DNA of 35,324 nt from an uncultured Clostridia bacterium (lineage in GTDB: Bacteria > Bacillota > Clostridia > Christensenellales > UBA1242). Position 1 is the stretch's first letter, and each line of letters begins with the position of its first letter. The stretch covers positions 1 through 35,324 of the forward strand of contig CALVNP010000031.1 in the NCBI GenBank assembly GCA_944349805.1, in the 5' to 3' direction. Positions 18,641 through 27,280 of this stretch are shown one piece after another. A program made the translations under genes and the position numbers. The notes beneath the pieces were generated by a model, which was given only the letters and a program-made list of their open reading frames with translations, was not told where the DNA came from and searched no databases.

Positions 18641-20584
18641 CTAAATATTATTTTTAATAAATTTTGCCAAATCTTTTGGTAAATAATTTAATTTTTTTAA
18701 CACATCTTTACCTTTACCACTATACCCAAAAGTATCTATACCAAAAAATTTACCCCCAAACACTTTAAGCCACTTATAATCAGATGAAGCTTCAACACAA
18801 AATCTTTTTTGTATTTCAGGTTTTAAAATAGACTTTTTGTACTTTTCAGGTTGACTTTCAAATATTTCAATACTTGGAACACTTACAATTGTAACATTAA
18901 TATTTTCTTTATTTAAAATATCCTTAGCTTTTAAAGCCAAATGCACTTCACTACCACTTGCAAAAATGATAATTTTAGAATTTTCATCTTCTCTAAGAAC
19001 ATACGCACCACAAGTTGCACCGTCAAAGCTACTTTCAATTAATGGTAAAACTTGTTTTGCTACAACTATTGCACAAGGTTTTCTGTTTTCATACGAAGTG
19101 TTAAAGACTGCTGTGAGTTCATTTTGGTCTGCTGGTCTATATACAGTAAAGTTTGGAATGGCACGAAGTTGAGCTAATTGTTCAATTGGTTGATGAGTTG
19201 GTCCATCTTCCCCCACAATAATGCTATCATGCGTAAAAATGTATTGTACAGGAAGATTCATAAGTGCACTCATTCTAATGGCAGGGATTTCATAGTTTGA
19301 AAAAGATAAAAATGTTGAACAAAAAACCATTGCCCCAGCATAAAGAGAAATACCATTTGAAATTGCTCCACTTGCGTGTTCCCTAACACCATAGTGAATA
19401 TTTCTTCCCCTATAATTTTGTGAAGAAAAATCTCCACCATCGTCAATATAGGCAAGTGTAGATGACGAAACATCTGCCGTTCCCCCCATATATGAACTAA
19501 CATTTTTTGCAATCTGGTTCAAAACAATATGTCCCGACTCTCTCATACTTAAATTATCTGTTAATTTACCTTTACAAAGCTTTTGCAAATTCAATTTTGG
19601 ACGACTGAAAAAATCAAAAAACTGTTGACATAAATCAGGATGAGTATTCTTATATAGAATAACCTGTTTTTCCCATTTATAGTATTCCACCTTAGCTCTT
19701 CTATGTGCTCTCAAACAGTATTCTTTAACATCTTCATCAATTTTAAAATCACCCTCAATTTCTAAATTTTGCTTCAATCTATCTATTTCTTCTAAAGAAA
19801 GTGGTTTCCCGTGAATTTTGTTTGAGCCTTCATAAATGCTACCATAACCAATATGAGTTTTAAAAATTATAATGGTAGGTTTTATTTTACTCTTTTTTGC
19901 TTTTGATATAGCTTTTGTTATACAAGAATAATTATTTCCATTCCAAACTGTAATTACATTCCAGCCCATTGCCTTAAATTTGCGTTTGCAATTTTCTGTG
20001 TTTGATATCTCTAATTTTCCATCAATTGTAATTTCATTACAATCGTAGAGTACAATAAGTTTGTTTAATTTTAAATTACCAGCAAGGCTTACAGCTTCTT
20101 GTGCAACACCTTCCATTAAACAGCCATCGCCAACAAAACAATATGTATAGTTATCTATAATATTAAACTTCTGGACATTAAATCTTTCTGCTAAACTTTT
20201 TTGAGCAATTGCCAAACCAACTGCGTTTGCAACTCCTTGACCTAATGGTCCTGTACTTACCTCTACTCCATCAGTACTTCCAACTTCTGGATGCCCAGGA
20301 GTTTTTGAACCAATTTGTCTAAAATTTTTCAAGTCCTCCATACTTACATCAAAACCGAACATATGTAGGTATGCATAATAAAGTGCACTTGCGTGACCTG
20401 CAGACAAAACCAACCTATCTCTATTAATGTATTTATTAGAGTAAAAATTATAGTGATCTTTAAAAAGTGCATACAATATTGGTGCTGAACCAAGTGCTAT
20501 TCCCGTATGCCCAGAACCAGCTCTATTTATCATTTCTGAGGCAAGAACTCTTGCTGTGTTAATGCACTTTTGATTTATTTTCAT
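18641..20584 (-). CDS. tkt: Transketolase
   Basis: A 647-aa full-length transketolase, transferring two-carbon ketol units in the pentose phosphate pathway with TPP and a divalent metal. Seen in order: AGSGHTGIALGSAPILYALF (about 22-41), STGPLGQGVANAVG (110-123), the TPP/metal motif GDGCLMEG (152-159) with a later NEITIDG, and in the second half THDSIIVGEDGPTHQPIEQL and ASGSEVHLA. The start ATG overlaps the stop of the shikimate-kinase-like gene (ATGA) and has AAAGGAGA about 8 nt upstream, so translation is coupled. A hairpin terminator follows about 70 nt after its stop. Confidence 0.95.
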   Translation of the reverse strand: MKINQKCINTARVLASEMINRAGSGHTGIALGSAPILYALFKDHYNFYSNKYINRDRLVLSAGHASALYYAYLHMFGFDVSMEDLKNFRQIGSKTPGHPEVGSTDGVEVSTGPLGQGVANAVGLAIAQKSLAERFNVQKFNIIDNYTYCFVGDGCLMEGVAQEAVSLAGNLKLNKLIVLYDCNEITIDGKLEISNTENCKRKFKAMGWNVITVWNGNNYSCITKAISKAKKSKIKPTIIIFKTHIGYGSIYEGSNKIHGKPLSLEEIDRLKQNLEIEGDFKIDEDVKEYCLRAHRRAKVEYYKWEKQVILYKNTHPDLCQQFFDFFSRPKLNLQKLCKGKLTDNLSMRESGHIVLNQIAKNVSSYMGGTADVSSSTLAYIDDGGDFSSQNYRGRNIHYGVREHASGAISNGISLYAGAMVFCSTFLSFSNYEIPAIRMSALMNLPVQYIFTHDSIIVGEDGPTHQPIEQLAQLRAIPNFTVYRPADQNELTAVFNTSYENRKPCAIVVAKQVLPLIESSFDGATCGAYVLREDENSKIIIFASGSEVHLALKAKDILNKENINVTIVSVPSIEIFESQPEKYKKSILKPEIQKRFCVEASSDYKWLKVFGGKFFGIDTFGYSGKGKDVLKKLNYLPKDLAKFIKNNI

Positions 20585-21030
20585 CTATTTTCTCCTTTCA
20601 AAGAATTAATAATCTTATTATACACATCTTCAACATTATTTTCCACATTTTCAATAATTGCATTACAATAACTTTTTATAAGTTCAATTCTATCAGCCAT
20701 TACAATTTTATCAACATCTTCAAGATTTTGGGGAATAATAAAAATTTTGTAACAACCAGAATTAAAGAAATCTTTATTATTAATAAAAATATCATAAGGA
20801 ATATTTATAATTGTATTTTCATAATCAGCAACATTTCTTACGGTCTTTTTTTCTTCTTTTTCTATATATTCTCTACCACATCTTAAAAGTGCTTCCTTAC
20901 TATTTATTAAATTATATTCAATTAATTCTGCAACATCAACAAAAAACATATCCAGCTTATCTGCAAGATATAGGCATAAATCCTTGTTAAATTGTTTTTC
21001 AAAACCAATTATTACTAAATTAGATTTCAT
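20581..21030 (-). CDS. Shikimate-kinase-like protein lacking the P-loop
   Basis: 149 aa. The layout resembles shikimate kinase: a first strand and loop (VIIGFEKQFNKDLCLYLADKL) where GxxGxGKS should be, then FFVDVAELIEYN like the DxDxxI segment, then LLRCGREYIEKEEKKTVRNV like the FxxxGExxFRxxE segment. The Walker A glycines and the Lys-Ser/Thr are absent, so ATP binding in the usual way is unlikely. It may be a degenerate or regulatory relative; I rate the family link moderate and give no function. The 4-nt overlap with tkt implies coupled expression. No Shine-Dalgarno sequence is seen at the ATG. Confidence 0.6.
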   Translation of the reverse strand: MKSNLVIIGFEKQFNKDLCLYLADKLDMFFVDVAELIEYNLINSKEALLRCGREYIEKEEKKTVRNVADYENTIINIPYDIFINNKDFFNSGCYKIFIIPQNLEDVDKIVMADRIELIKSYCNAIIENVENNVEDVYNKIINSLKGENR

Positions 21031-21042
21031 AATTTCATATAG

Positions 21043-21070
21043 ATATTATCATAATTTATCTCATTATCAA
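21043..21070 (-). promoter_or_regulatory. Candidate promoter of the kinase-like/tkt operon
   Basis: TTGATA (21065-21070), a 16-nt spacer and TAATAT (21043-21048). The predicted start leaves only about 5-7 nt of leader, and the gene has no Shine-Dalgarno sequence. Confidence 0.45.
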
Positions 21071-21092
21071 AACAAAAAAAACAAGATTTTTT

Positions 21093-21125
21093 TATATAAA
21101 AAAAACCACTTTGTAAAAAAGTGGT
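21093..21125 (-). terminator. Terminator of nrdD-nrdG
   Basis: An 8-bp stem (ACCACTTT with AAAGTGGT, 5-nt loop) followed by a T8 run on the minus strand, 28 nt after the nrdG stop. Confidence 0.9.
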
Positions 21126-21152
21126 AATTTTTCAATGATTTTAAAAAATCCC

Positions 21153-21830
21153 TTACATATCAATGCCTCGTAAATTTGTGAGTGGTGCAAACTTACGAGC
21201 AAGCATTAATGCATTTTTAAATTCATCAACTGAATGTGGTATTTTAACCACTTTTTCATTTGGTAAATTATATTTTTGTATGTAATATTTATTATTTTCC
21301 CCAACGATTTTAGCAATACTTTCAATGTCTTCAATTTTAAGTTCAGGTTCAAAAGTTGTTCTAAATTCGTGGTCCACATTAGATAATTTCAAAATTTCTA
21401 TACTTTTTTTAATCTTTTCACTCACGCCCTTACAAAATCTGTCGTACTTGTCTGGCACAGTTTTTATGTCCATTGCAACATAATCTAAGAGTCCATCATT
21501 TAACAAATCTGCAAGTATCTCAGGATTAGACCCATTTGTGTCGAGTTTTACTAAAAAACCCTGTTTTTTTATTTTAATAATAACATCTTTTAAATCTGGT
21601 TGAATTGTTGGTTCCCCTCCTGTAATCACAACACCATCAATCAATCCCTTTCTAGAAAGAAGAAAATCAAAAATTTGAATCAAACTTATTCTAGACGGCA
21701 TATTCCCACTAATCAACTGACTGTTATGACAAAAGTCGCAAACAAAATTACAACCATTTGTAAATATTACAGAAGAAATATTATTAGGAAAATCAACAAA
21801 AGAATTTTTTATAAATCCACCAATATTCAC
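21153..21830 (-). CDS. nrdG: Anaerobic ribonucleotide reductase activating protein (radical SAM)
   Basis: A 225-aa radical SAM activase that installs the glycyl radical on NrdD. The CxxxCxxC cluster motif is C27, C31 and C34 (GCNFVCDFCHN), and VVITGGEPTIQPDL supplies the SAM-binding GGE motif. At 225 aa it belongs to the longer NrdG type (TIGR02495) usual in Clostridia rather than the about 155-aa enterobacterial form. It starts with GTG at 21828-21830; the nrdD stop TAG overlaps it by one base, and GAGGAT lies upstream. Its pairing with nrdD fixes the partner. Confidence 0.93.
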   Translation of the reverse strand: MNIGGFIKNSFVDFPNNISSVIFTNGCNFVCDFCHNSQLISGNMPSRISLIQIFDFLLSRKGLIDGVVITGGEPTIQPDLKDVIIKIKKQGFLVKLDTNGSNPEILADLLNDGLLDYVAMDIKTVPDKYDRFCKGVSEKIKKSIEILKLSNVDHEFRTTFEPELKIEDIESIAKIVGENNKYYIQKYNLPNEKVVKIPHSVDEFKNALMLARKFAPLTNLRGIDM

Positions 21831-23926
21831 TAAATCATATCCTCATTAATTGTATATTTTTTCCTTAATTTATATTCTTCTCTTTTACTCTCATTAAAGT
21901 CTTGAACCTGTCTTAGATATCCTACAACACGACTCCAAACTTCTGTTTTTTCTCCACATTCTGGACAAGTAAAGTGTTCACCTGCAATATATCCGTGTTT
22001 CTGACAAATACTAAATGTTGGAGTTAAAGATATGTATGGCATTTTTGAAGTTGAGAAAATTTTTCTAATAAGTTTTTTTGCAATTTCTTTATCTTCAATT
22101 TTTTCACCAAGATACAAGTGAAGTACTGTACCACCCGTATACAAGCTTTGAAGTTCACTTTGAAGCTCAACAGTTTTAAAGATATCTTCTGTGAATTCAA
22201 CAGGGAGTTGTGTACTGTTTGTATAAAAGTTTTGTTCTTTACCAGCTGTTATAATGTCAGGGAATCTCTTTTTATCTAGTTTTGCGAGTCTTGCAGTTGT
22301 ACCTTCTGCTGGTGTTGCTTCTAGGTTATAGTTATTACCCGTCTCAGCTTGAAATTGTTGCATTTTTTCTCTAAGGAAGTTCATAGTTTTAATTGCAAAA
22401 GCTTGACCTTTTGGAGTTGTAATATTTTCATCTTTTCCGAAAAGATTCATAATTGCTTCATTCATACCAACAATACCTATTGTATTGAAGTGATTTTCCC
22501 AATATTTTCCTGTTCTTTGTTTAACACTTCTTAAATAGAATGCACAGTATGGATAGAGACCGTTGTCTGTTTGATGTTCAACAATTTTTCTTTTAATTTC
22601 AAGTGAGGTTTTAGCTATTTCGGCAAGTCTTGAAAGTCTATCAAAAAATTCATCTTCACTTCTTGACAAATAACCAAGTCTTGGAAGTTTAAGCGTTACC
22701 ACACCAATAGATCCTGTAAGTGGATTAGAACCAAAAAGCCCACCACCTCTCTTTCTCAACTCTTTTACATCAAGACGCAAACGACAGCACATAGAAACAG
22801 CATCTTCTGGTGAAAGATCAGATGTTACATAGTTTGCAAAATATGGAATACCGTATTTACAAGTCATTTCCATCACAGCATTCATAACATCGCTATCCCA
22901 ATCTGTATTTTTTGTTATGTTGATTGTTGGAACAGGGAATGTAAACACTCTACCATTTGCATCACCTTCTAGCATTACTTCACAAAAAGCCTTGTTGAAG
23001 ATATCCATTTCTGCTTGAAAATCACCATATGTTTCTTCTCTTGGGACACCACCGATAATTACAGGTTGATCTTTAAGTGTGTTTGGAACTTTTAAATCCA
23101 ATGTAACATTACTAAATGGACATTGAAAACCAACACGAGTTGGAACATTAATGTTAAAGATAAATTCTTGAATTGCTTGTTTAACTTGTTCATAGCTTAA
23201 ATTGTCGTATCTAATAAATGGTGCGCAATATGTGTCAAAACTACTCCAAGCCTGAGCTCCTGCTGTCTCACCTTGTGTTGTAAATGTCGCATTTACAACT
23301 TGACCCAAAAAGCTTCTTAAATGTTTTGCTGGTTTACTTGAAACTTTACCTGGAACACCTGTAAAGCCATCAACCAAAATAGACCTTAAATCCCAACCTA
23401 CGCAATAAGCTCCAAAAAAGCCTAAGTCGTGAATATGCATAGCACCACTTAAATGTGCCTCTCTAACTTCCGTTGGATAAACTTCGTTTAACCAATAGTT
23501 TTTTGTAAAAGCTTCACGAACATAGTTGTTTAATCCAGCAATACTTCTTTGCATATTTGCATTTTCTTTAACTTTCCAATCTCTTTCTTGAAGATAATCT
23601 TCAAAAAGATTGATTGTTGCCACAATTAATGCATTTGCTTCCCTTGCCTGACTTCTTGTTTCTCTGTAAAGAATGTATGCCTTTGCAACCTGAGCGTGAC
23701 GATTTTCAATTAAAACTTTTTCCACCATATTTTGAATTTCTTCAACAGTTGGAATTCCACCGTCTTTATTTCTTAAAGCTTCGTCAACTTGCAAAGCAAG
23801 TTTCATAGATGTTGCTCTATCATTTCCTCCACAAGACTCTGCTGCTTTAAATATTGCATCAGCAATTTTGTTTATATCATACTCCTGATATGTACCGTCT
23901 CTTTTGTGTACTTTTGTTAATATCAT
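21830..23926 (-). CDS. nrdD: Anaerobic ribonucleoside-triphosphate reductase
   Basis: A 698-aa class III ribonucleotide reductase, which makes deoxynucleotides without oxygen. The N-terminal ATP-cone (about 1-95; VHKRDGTYQEYDINKIADAI) is the allosteric activity domain. The C-terminus has a zinc site (C641, C654, C657; TCPECG) and the glycyl-radical loop RVVGYL, with the radical on about Gly669. The substrate-binding core has AQAWSSFDTYCAPF and NVPTRVGFQCPFSN, whose cysteines are candidates for the thiyl radical. The start ATG has AAGGAGG. A palindromic candidate operator lies just upstream; nrdG overlaps its end. Confidence 0.96.
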   Translation of the reverse strand: MILTKVHKRDGTYQEYDINKIADAIFKAAESCGGNDRATSMKLALQVDEALRNKDGGIPTVEEIQNMVEKVLIENRHAQVAKAYILYRETRSQAREANALIVATINLFEDYLQERDWKVKENANMQRSIAGLNNYVREAFTKNYWLNEVYPTEVREAHLSGAMHIHDLGFFGAYCVGWDLRSILVDGFTGVPGKVSSKPAKHLRSFLGQVVNATFTTQGETAGAQAWSSFDTYCAPFIRYDNLSYEQVKQAIQEFIFNINVPTRVGFQCPFSNVTLDLKVPNTLKDQPVIIGGVPREETYGDFQAEMDIFNKAFCEVMLEGDANGRVFTFPVPTINITKNTDWDSDVMNAVMEMTCKYGIPYFANYVTSDLSPEDAVSMCCRLRLDVKELRKRGGGLFGSNPLTGSIGVVTLKLPRLGYLSRSEDEFFDRLSRLAEIAKTSLEIKRKIVEHQTDNGLYPYCAFYLRSVKQRTGKYWENHFNTIGIVGMNEAIMNLFGKDENITTPKGQAFAIKTMNFLREKMQQFQAETGNNYNLEATPAEGTTARLAKLDKKRFPDIITAGKEQNFYTNSTQLPVEFTEDIFKTVELQSELQSLYTGGTVLHLYLGEKIEDKEIAKKLIRKIFSTSKMPYISLTPTFSICQKHGYIAGEHFTCPECGEKTEVWSRVVGYLRQVQDFNESKREEYKLRKKYTINEDMI

Positions 23927-23946
23927 TTTCTCCTCCTTGTGTTTGA

Positions 23947-23980
23947 GACCACTCTATCACATACTATATGTTGTGGTCAA
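23947..23980 (-). promoter_or_regulatory. Candidate promoter and NrdR-like operator of nrdDG
   Basis: TTGACC (23975-23980) and TAGAGT (23951-23956) with an 18-nt spacer. The spacer holds an inverted repeat, ACATA-CTA-TATGT (23959-23971), and a GACCAC/GTGGTC pair flanks the region (23947-23952 and 23973-23978). The core resembles the NrdR box (ACACnATATATnGTGT) at roughly 12 of 16 positions. A repressor binding here would block RNA polymerase. No nrdR gene is in the window. Confidence 0.45.
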
Positions 23981-24129
23981 GCAAAATTGCCAAATCAATA
24001 TATTGTATTTTTAAATTTAGACAAATTGTACAAATTTAAAAAATTATATTAAAAAAGTAGACAAATTTAAAACCTGCCTGCTTTAAAGAAAAATGATAAT
24101 TAATTTATAACAAAATACATAAGAAAAGT

Positions 24130-24159
24130 AAAAAGTGCAAAATTATTCTTGCACTTTTT
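24130..24159 (-). terminator. Terminator of the patatin-MBL operon
   Basis: An 11-bp stem (AAAAAGTGCAA with TTGCACTTTTT, 8-nt loop) ending in T-rich sequence on the minus strand, 2 nt after the stop codon of the MBL-fold gene. The remaining sequence between it and the nrdD promoter (about 23981-24129) is AT-rich and shows no gene. Confidence 0.85.
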
Positions 24160-24161
24160 AT

Positions 24162-25292
24162 TTACTTTTTTCTTCTTTTTAATTTCTTTTTAGTACCCAC
24201 TGTAAAAATTAGCAGAAGCCCAGCCCCACCAACAACGATAACAAGTTGATACCACTCAACCTTAAACCCTATTGTTACAGTACCCAAAGATGCAGAAATA
24301 GTTCCATCGCTTGCAACACCAATTATGATATTACCATTTAAGTCTGTTCTATAAATATTTTTTACACCAGATGATTGCAACCTGTTTAAAATTGTCTCGC
24401 TTGGATGTCCATAAGAATTGTTTTCCTCGTCCGTACATATAACTGCATATCTAGGAGTAATTGCATCAACAAAATCTTGTGTTGTAGATGTTGTACTGCC
24501 GTGATGTCCTACTTTTAAAATATCAATGTCAATTACACTTCTTGCATACTCACCACTAAAATTGTCGTACAAGTTTAATATTGCTTCTTCAACTTCTTTT
24601 TCAGCATCTCCCGTAAACATAGTTTTAACACCAGCATAAGTTAAAATCATAACCGGAGAATAATTGTTTTTAACAGAAAAACTTTTTTCTAATGGTGCAA
24701 TAAAATCAATGCTAAAATCATCTTCTACAATATCAGAATCAACATCAAAAAACTCAACCTCGCAATTTTCATTATTTAATGCTTTAACAAAGTTTTTGAA
24801 CACAGCAGTATTTACAATTTGATTATCATCAACAATTCCTAATGCCTCTGCTTCATCTGGCGTATACTGATTTGGTCTAAAACATTTTTCAATTTCATAG
24901 GTTTGAAACAAAATTTCAGCTCCACCTGAATGGTCAGCATCAGAGTGAGTTAAAACAAAATAATCTATTATTCTCTCTTCTCCTGCTTCAAAAAAATTAT
25001 TATTTAGGTAATTTATTAATGCCGTTCTTGATTCATTATTTTTGTCTCCACTATCAATTACCATATGCTCGCCGTTAGGCATTTCTATTGCAATAGCATC
25101 TGCATTACCGACATCAATAAAATGCATTTTTAATTCAGAGTTCGTAACATCGCTTGAAACTTCTGGATAAAATATTGTATTTAAAAAATTTTCAATTTCA
25201 TATCTAACAAAATAGGTTGAAAGTATTGCTCCTATAAATACAATTGCAACAATAAACCTTATAATAAATGACCTTTTTTCTTTTGCTTCCAT
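24162..25292 (-). CDS. Membrane-anchored metallo-beta-lactamase-fold hydrolase (ComEC C-terminal type)
   Basis: 376 aa. One membrane helix at about 10-28, then an MBL domain of the ComEC/Rec2 type: MHFIDVGNADAIAIEMPNGE (56-75), metal-binding HSDADHSGG (116-124), MFTGDAEKEVE, and KVGHHGSTTSTT. A second helix (about 352-367) is followed by a basic tail KKKLKRRKK. Both termini should be cytoplasmic and the catalytic domain outside. In ComEC this domain is thought to act on the non-transported DNA strand; stand-alone versions are poorly characterised, so the substrate (nucleic acid or other phosphodiester) is unknown. Its ATG overlaps the patatin stop (TAATG). Confidence 0.85.
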   Translation of the reverse strand: MEAKEKRSFIIRFIVAIVFIGAILSTYFVRYEIENFLNTIFYPEVSSDVTNSELKMHFIDVGNADAIAIEMPNGEHMVIDSGDKNNESRTALINYLNNNFFEAGEERIIDYFVLTHSDADHSGGAEILFQTYEIEKCFRPNQYTPDEAEALGIVDDNQIVNTAVFKNFVKALNNENCEVEFFDVDSDIVEDDFSIDFIAPLEKSFSVKNNYSPVMILTYAGVKTMFTGDAEKEVEEAILNLYDNFSGEYARSVIDIDILKVGHHGSTTSTTQDFVDAITPRYAVICTDEENNSYGHPSETILNRLQSSGVKNIYRTDLNGNIIIGVASDGTISASLGTVTIGFKVEWYQLVIVVGGAGLLLIFTVGTKKKLKRRKK

Positions 25293-26143
25293 TATATAAT
25301 TTCCAAATTATCCTTTTTAATTTTTATTTTATTTTTAGGTGCTTTACCCTGAAATAATGCTAAAATTTCTGGCATTCTGTCAATTGCTTCCCTATAACCC
25401 TCTTCAATCATATCTAAGTACCCTTCTGTACTTGTAGACTTAAATCTCTTTGTTTCAGGTTTTAAAACAACATCTCCATTGATATAACCACTTATTACAT
25501 TTCCCTTCATAAGTATTCTTATTGTGCAAGCAAGGACATCAAAAACTTTTGTGGAAGATGTCCCATATGCTCTTGACTTATTAACATCAATGGCAACAAC
25601 ATAGTCACACCCCATAAGTTTAGGTATATCAGCAGGTATTGTGTTTTGTAAACCACCATCACAGAGAATCCTTCCTTCAAATTCAACAGGTTGAAAAATT
25701 CCAGGAACACAACAACTTCCAGCGACAGCTTTTGCTAAATTGCCTTTTGTTATACAAACTTCATTTGTGGTTTTTAAATCGACAGCAACAGCAGAAAATG
25801 GTTTTTTGAGCTGTTCAATGTTTATATCACCCAAGTTGTCTGTAATTATTTTTTCTATACCATCAGTTTTAGATGGCATAAAAACAATTTTATTTGTTTT
25901 TATATCCTTAATTTTGATAGTTTTTGCAACATTAAAAATTTCGCTATAAGAATATCCAGCAGAATAAAAAGCGCCAACCAAACTTCCTGCACTTGTTCCA
26001 CAGACATAGTCAAAGTCCAAACCATATTCTTCAAAAGCTTTTAAAGCGCCCAAATGAGAAAATCCTCTTGCGCCGCCACCACCAAGAGCTAACCCAATTT
26101 TGGGCTTTTTTTTCTTAAAACCTATAAAATTTAAAAATCCCAT
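25292..26143 (-). CDS. Patatin-like phospholipase (RssA/NTE type)
   Basis: 283 aa from ATG 26141-26143. The catalytic dyad of the patatin fold is complete: oxyanion loop GGGGARG (21-27), nucleophile elbow GTSAGS with Ser51, and DGG with Asp162. The frame stays open upstream to a GTG at 26179, but that stretch is the T-run side of the previous gene's terminator, so I reject the longer form. There is no Shine-Dalgarno sequence; an extended -10 (TGCTATGAT) ends 6 nt before the ATG. It has a basic patch (FKKKKPK) after the first ten residues and no signal peptide, so it is probably cytosolic at the membrane face. The MBL gene overlaps its end. Confidence 0.88.
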   Translation of the reverse strand: MGFLNFIGFKKKKPKIGLALGGGGARGFSHLGALKAFEEYGLDFDYVCGTSAGSLVGAFYSAGYSYSEIFNVAKTIKIKDIKTNKIVFMPSKTDGIEKIITDNLGDINIEQLKKPFSAVAVDLKTTNEVCITKGNLAKAVAGSCCVPGIFQPVEFEGRILCDGGLQNTIPADIPKLMGCDYVVAIDVNKSRAYGTSSTKVFDVLACTIRILMKGNVISGYINGDVVLKPETKRFKSTSTEGYLDMIEEGYREAIDRMPEILALFQGKAPKNKIKIKKDNLEII

Positions 26144-26149
26144 AGCAAC

Positions 26150-26158
26150 ATCATAGCA
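26150..26158 (-). promoter_or_regulatory. Extended -10 element of the patatin gene
   Basis: Minus-strand TGCTATGAT (TGn plus TATGAT, 5/6) directly after the T run of the upstream terminator, with GTTGCT then the ATG. No good -35 is seen at the normal distance, as is common for extended -10 promoters. It predicts a leaderless mRNA. Confidence 0.45.
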
Positions 26159-26161
26159 CAA

Positions 26162-26199
26162 AAAAAATATTTTCGCCACAATAAGCGAAAATATTTTTT
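26162..26199 (-). terminator. Terminator after the acidic coiled-coil gene
   Basis: A 15-bp perfect inverted repeat (AAAAAATATTTTCGC with GCGAAAATATTTTTT, 8-nt loop) plus a T run on the minus strand, 10 nt beyond the stop at 26210. Confidence 0.88.
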
Positions 26200-26209
26200 A
26201 AAAATTAAT

Positions 26210-27142
26210 TTAATTTTCTGTATTATTTTGAGGAACTTCCAATTCTTCAGTTTGATTATCCTCAACACTTTCTACTTTTTCTCCATCATCAGAGCTATTT
26301 GTAGCTTTTAATTTTTCAATAGCCATTTCAACATCTTGTATATCTTGTTTAATTTCTTTGTTTACAGTAGTTAAAATTCTATTTGTTGTTTCAAGTATTG
26401 GATATCTCTCTTTATTTGCTGAAATAACTTCCTCGCAATGTTGTACAGATAATCTCAAACCGTCTAACAAATCCAAATCTTCTGCTAATTTCTTTGCTTT
26501 TTCTTCGTCAATATCAACATAGTTGTTAACGCCATAAAGAACAACTTTTTGTTTAGCAACTAATGCTTCTTTTCTTCTTAATTTTTTCTTATCGTTATCA
26601 AGATTTTTTCTAACTCTCATTAATGGCAAGAATTCTTTTTTGTTCGCCTTTAAATCTTTTTCGTTTGCCTTTAATCTTTCCTTTAAAACTTCCAATCTTG
26701 CTTCATATTCTTTTAAAGTCATCATTGGCACAAACTTTTCTTCTTCACTTGTAGCTTCAAAAAGATTTTCAAGAGCTTCTTTTTCTTCTAACCACTTGTT
26801 CTTTTCTTGTTCAGATTTTTCTTTTAAAGCTAAATATTCAGCTTTTTGTTCTTCTAATTCTCTTTTTAACTCGTCAATTTCAGATTGAGTATCTTGAACT
26901 TCTTCTGTTGAAGCATCTGTTGCTTGTTCAACAACTCCTTGTTCTTCTTGCTTTTCTTCTACGATTTCATCATTGAAGATAGAAACTTGGCCATCTAATT
27001 GTTCTTCTTTTTCTTCTGCTGATGCTTCTTGTGATTCTTGTTCTTCCTCAAAATTATCAACGCCAAAATTAAAATCGTCATCATCGAAGAAGAAATCATT
27101 AAGGTCTATATCATCTTCGGAATTTTCCTGAGTAGAAGTCAA
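26210..27142 (-). CDS. Acidic coiled-coil protein, downstream part of an interrupted frame
   Basis: 310 aa counted from TTG 27140-27142, the only usable start codon; GAGGAAAG lies upstream at longish distance. The first 80 residues are extremely acidic (DIDLNDFFFDDDDFNFG); the rest is a long Lys/Glu coiled coil, with FVPMMTLKEYEARL and FLPLMRVRKNL as short hydrophobic breaks. No enzyme motif or membrane segment. The same frame is open for a further 46 codons upstream with the same charged composition, up to the TAA that ends the membrane-anchored piece at 27281. I think this is the larger part of one 460-residue protein. Function unknown. Confidence 0.65.
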   Translation of the reverse strand: MTSTQENSEDDIDLNDFFFDDDDFNFGVDNFEEEQESQEASAEEKEEQLDGQVSIFNDEIVEEKQEEQGVVEQATDASTEEVQDTQSEIDELKRELEEQKAEYLALKEKSEQEKNKWLEEKEALENLFEATSEEEKFVPMMTLKEYEARLEVLKERLKANEKDLKANKKEFLPLMRVRKNLDNDKKKLRRKEALVAKQKVVLYGVNNYVDIDEEKAKKLAEDLDLLDGLRLSVQHCEEVISANKERYPILETTNRILTTVNKEIKQDIQDVEMAIEKLKATNSSDDGEKVESVEDNQTEELEVPQNNTEN

Positions 27143-27280
27143 ATTTTGTCTTTCCTCAATTGCTTTAAGATTTCTCTGTTTAAACTCTTCTTCAGCAGCT
27201 CTTAATTCCTTAAAGTTATCATATTCTTCTACTTTTTCTTCCTTATTGTCAAAACCTAATTCTAAACGTTCTTTTTTTTC

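Noticed and set aside
21028-21042. Three-codon leader ORF (ATG AAA TTA TGA) overlapping the start of the kinase-like gene
   Set aside because: Too short to separate from chance in AT-rich sequence, and it has no ribosome binding site.
26144-26179. GTG start at 26179 for the patatin gene
   Set aside because: The added residues are encoded by the second arm and T run of the preceding terminator and do not resemble patatin N-termini.
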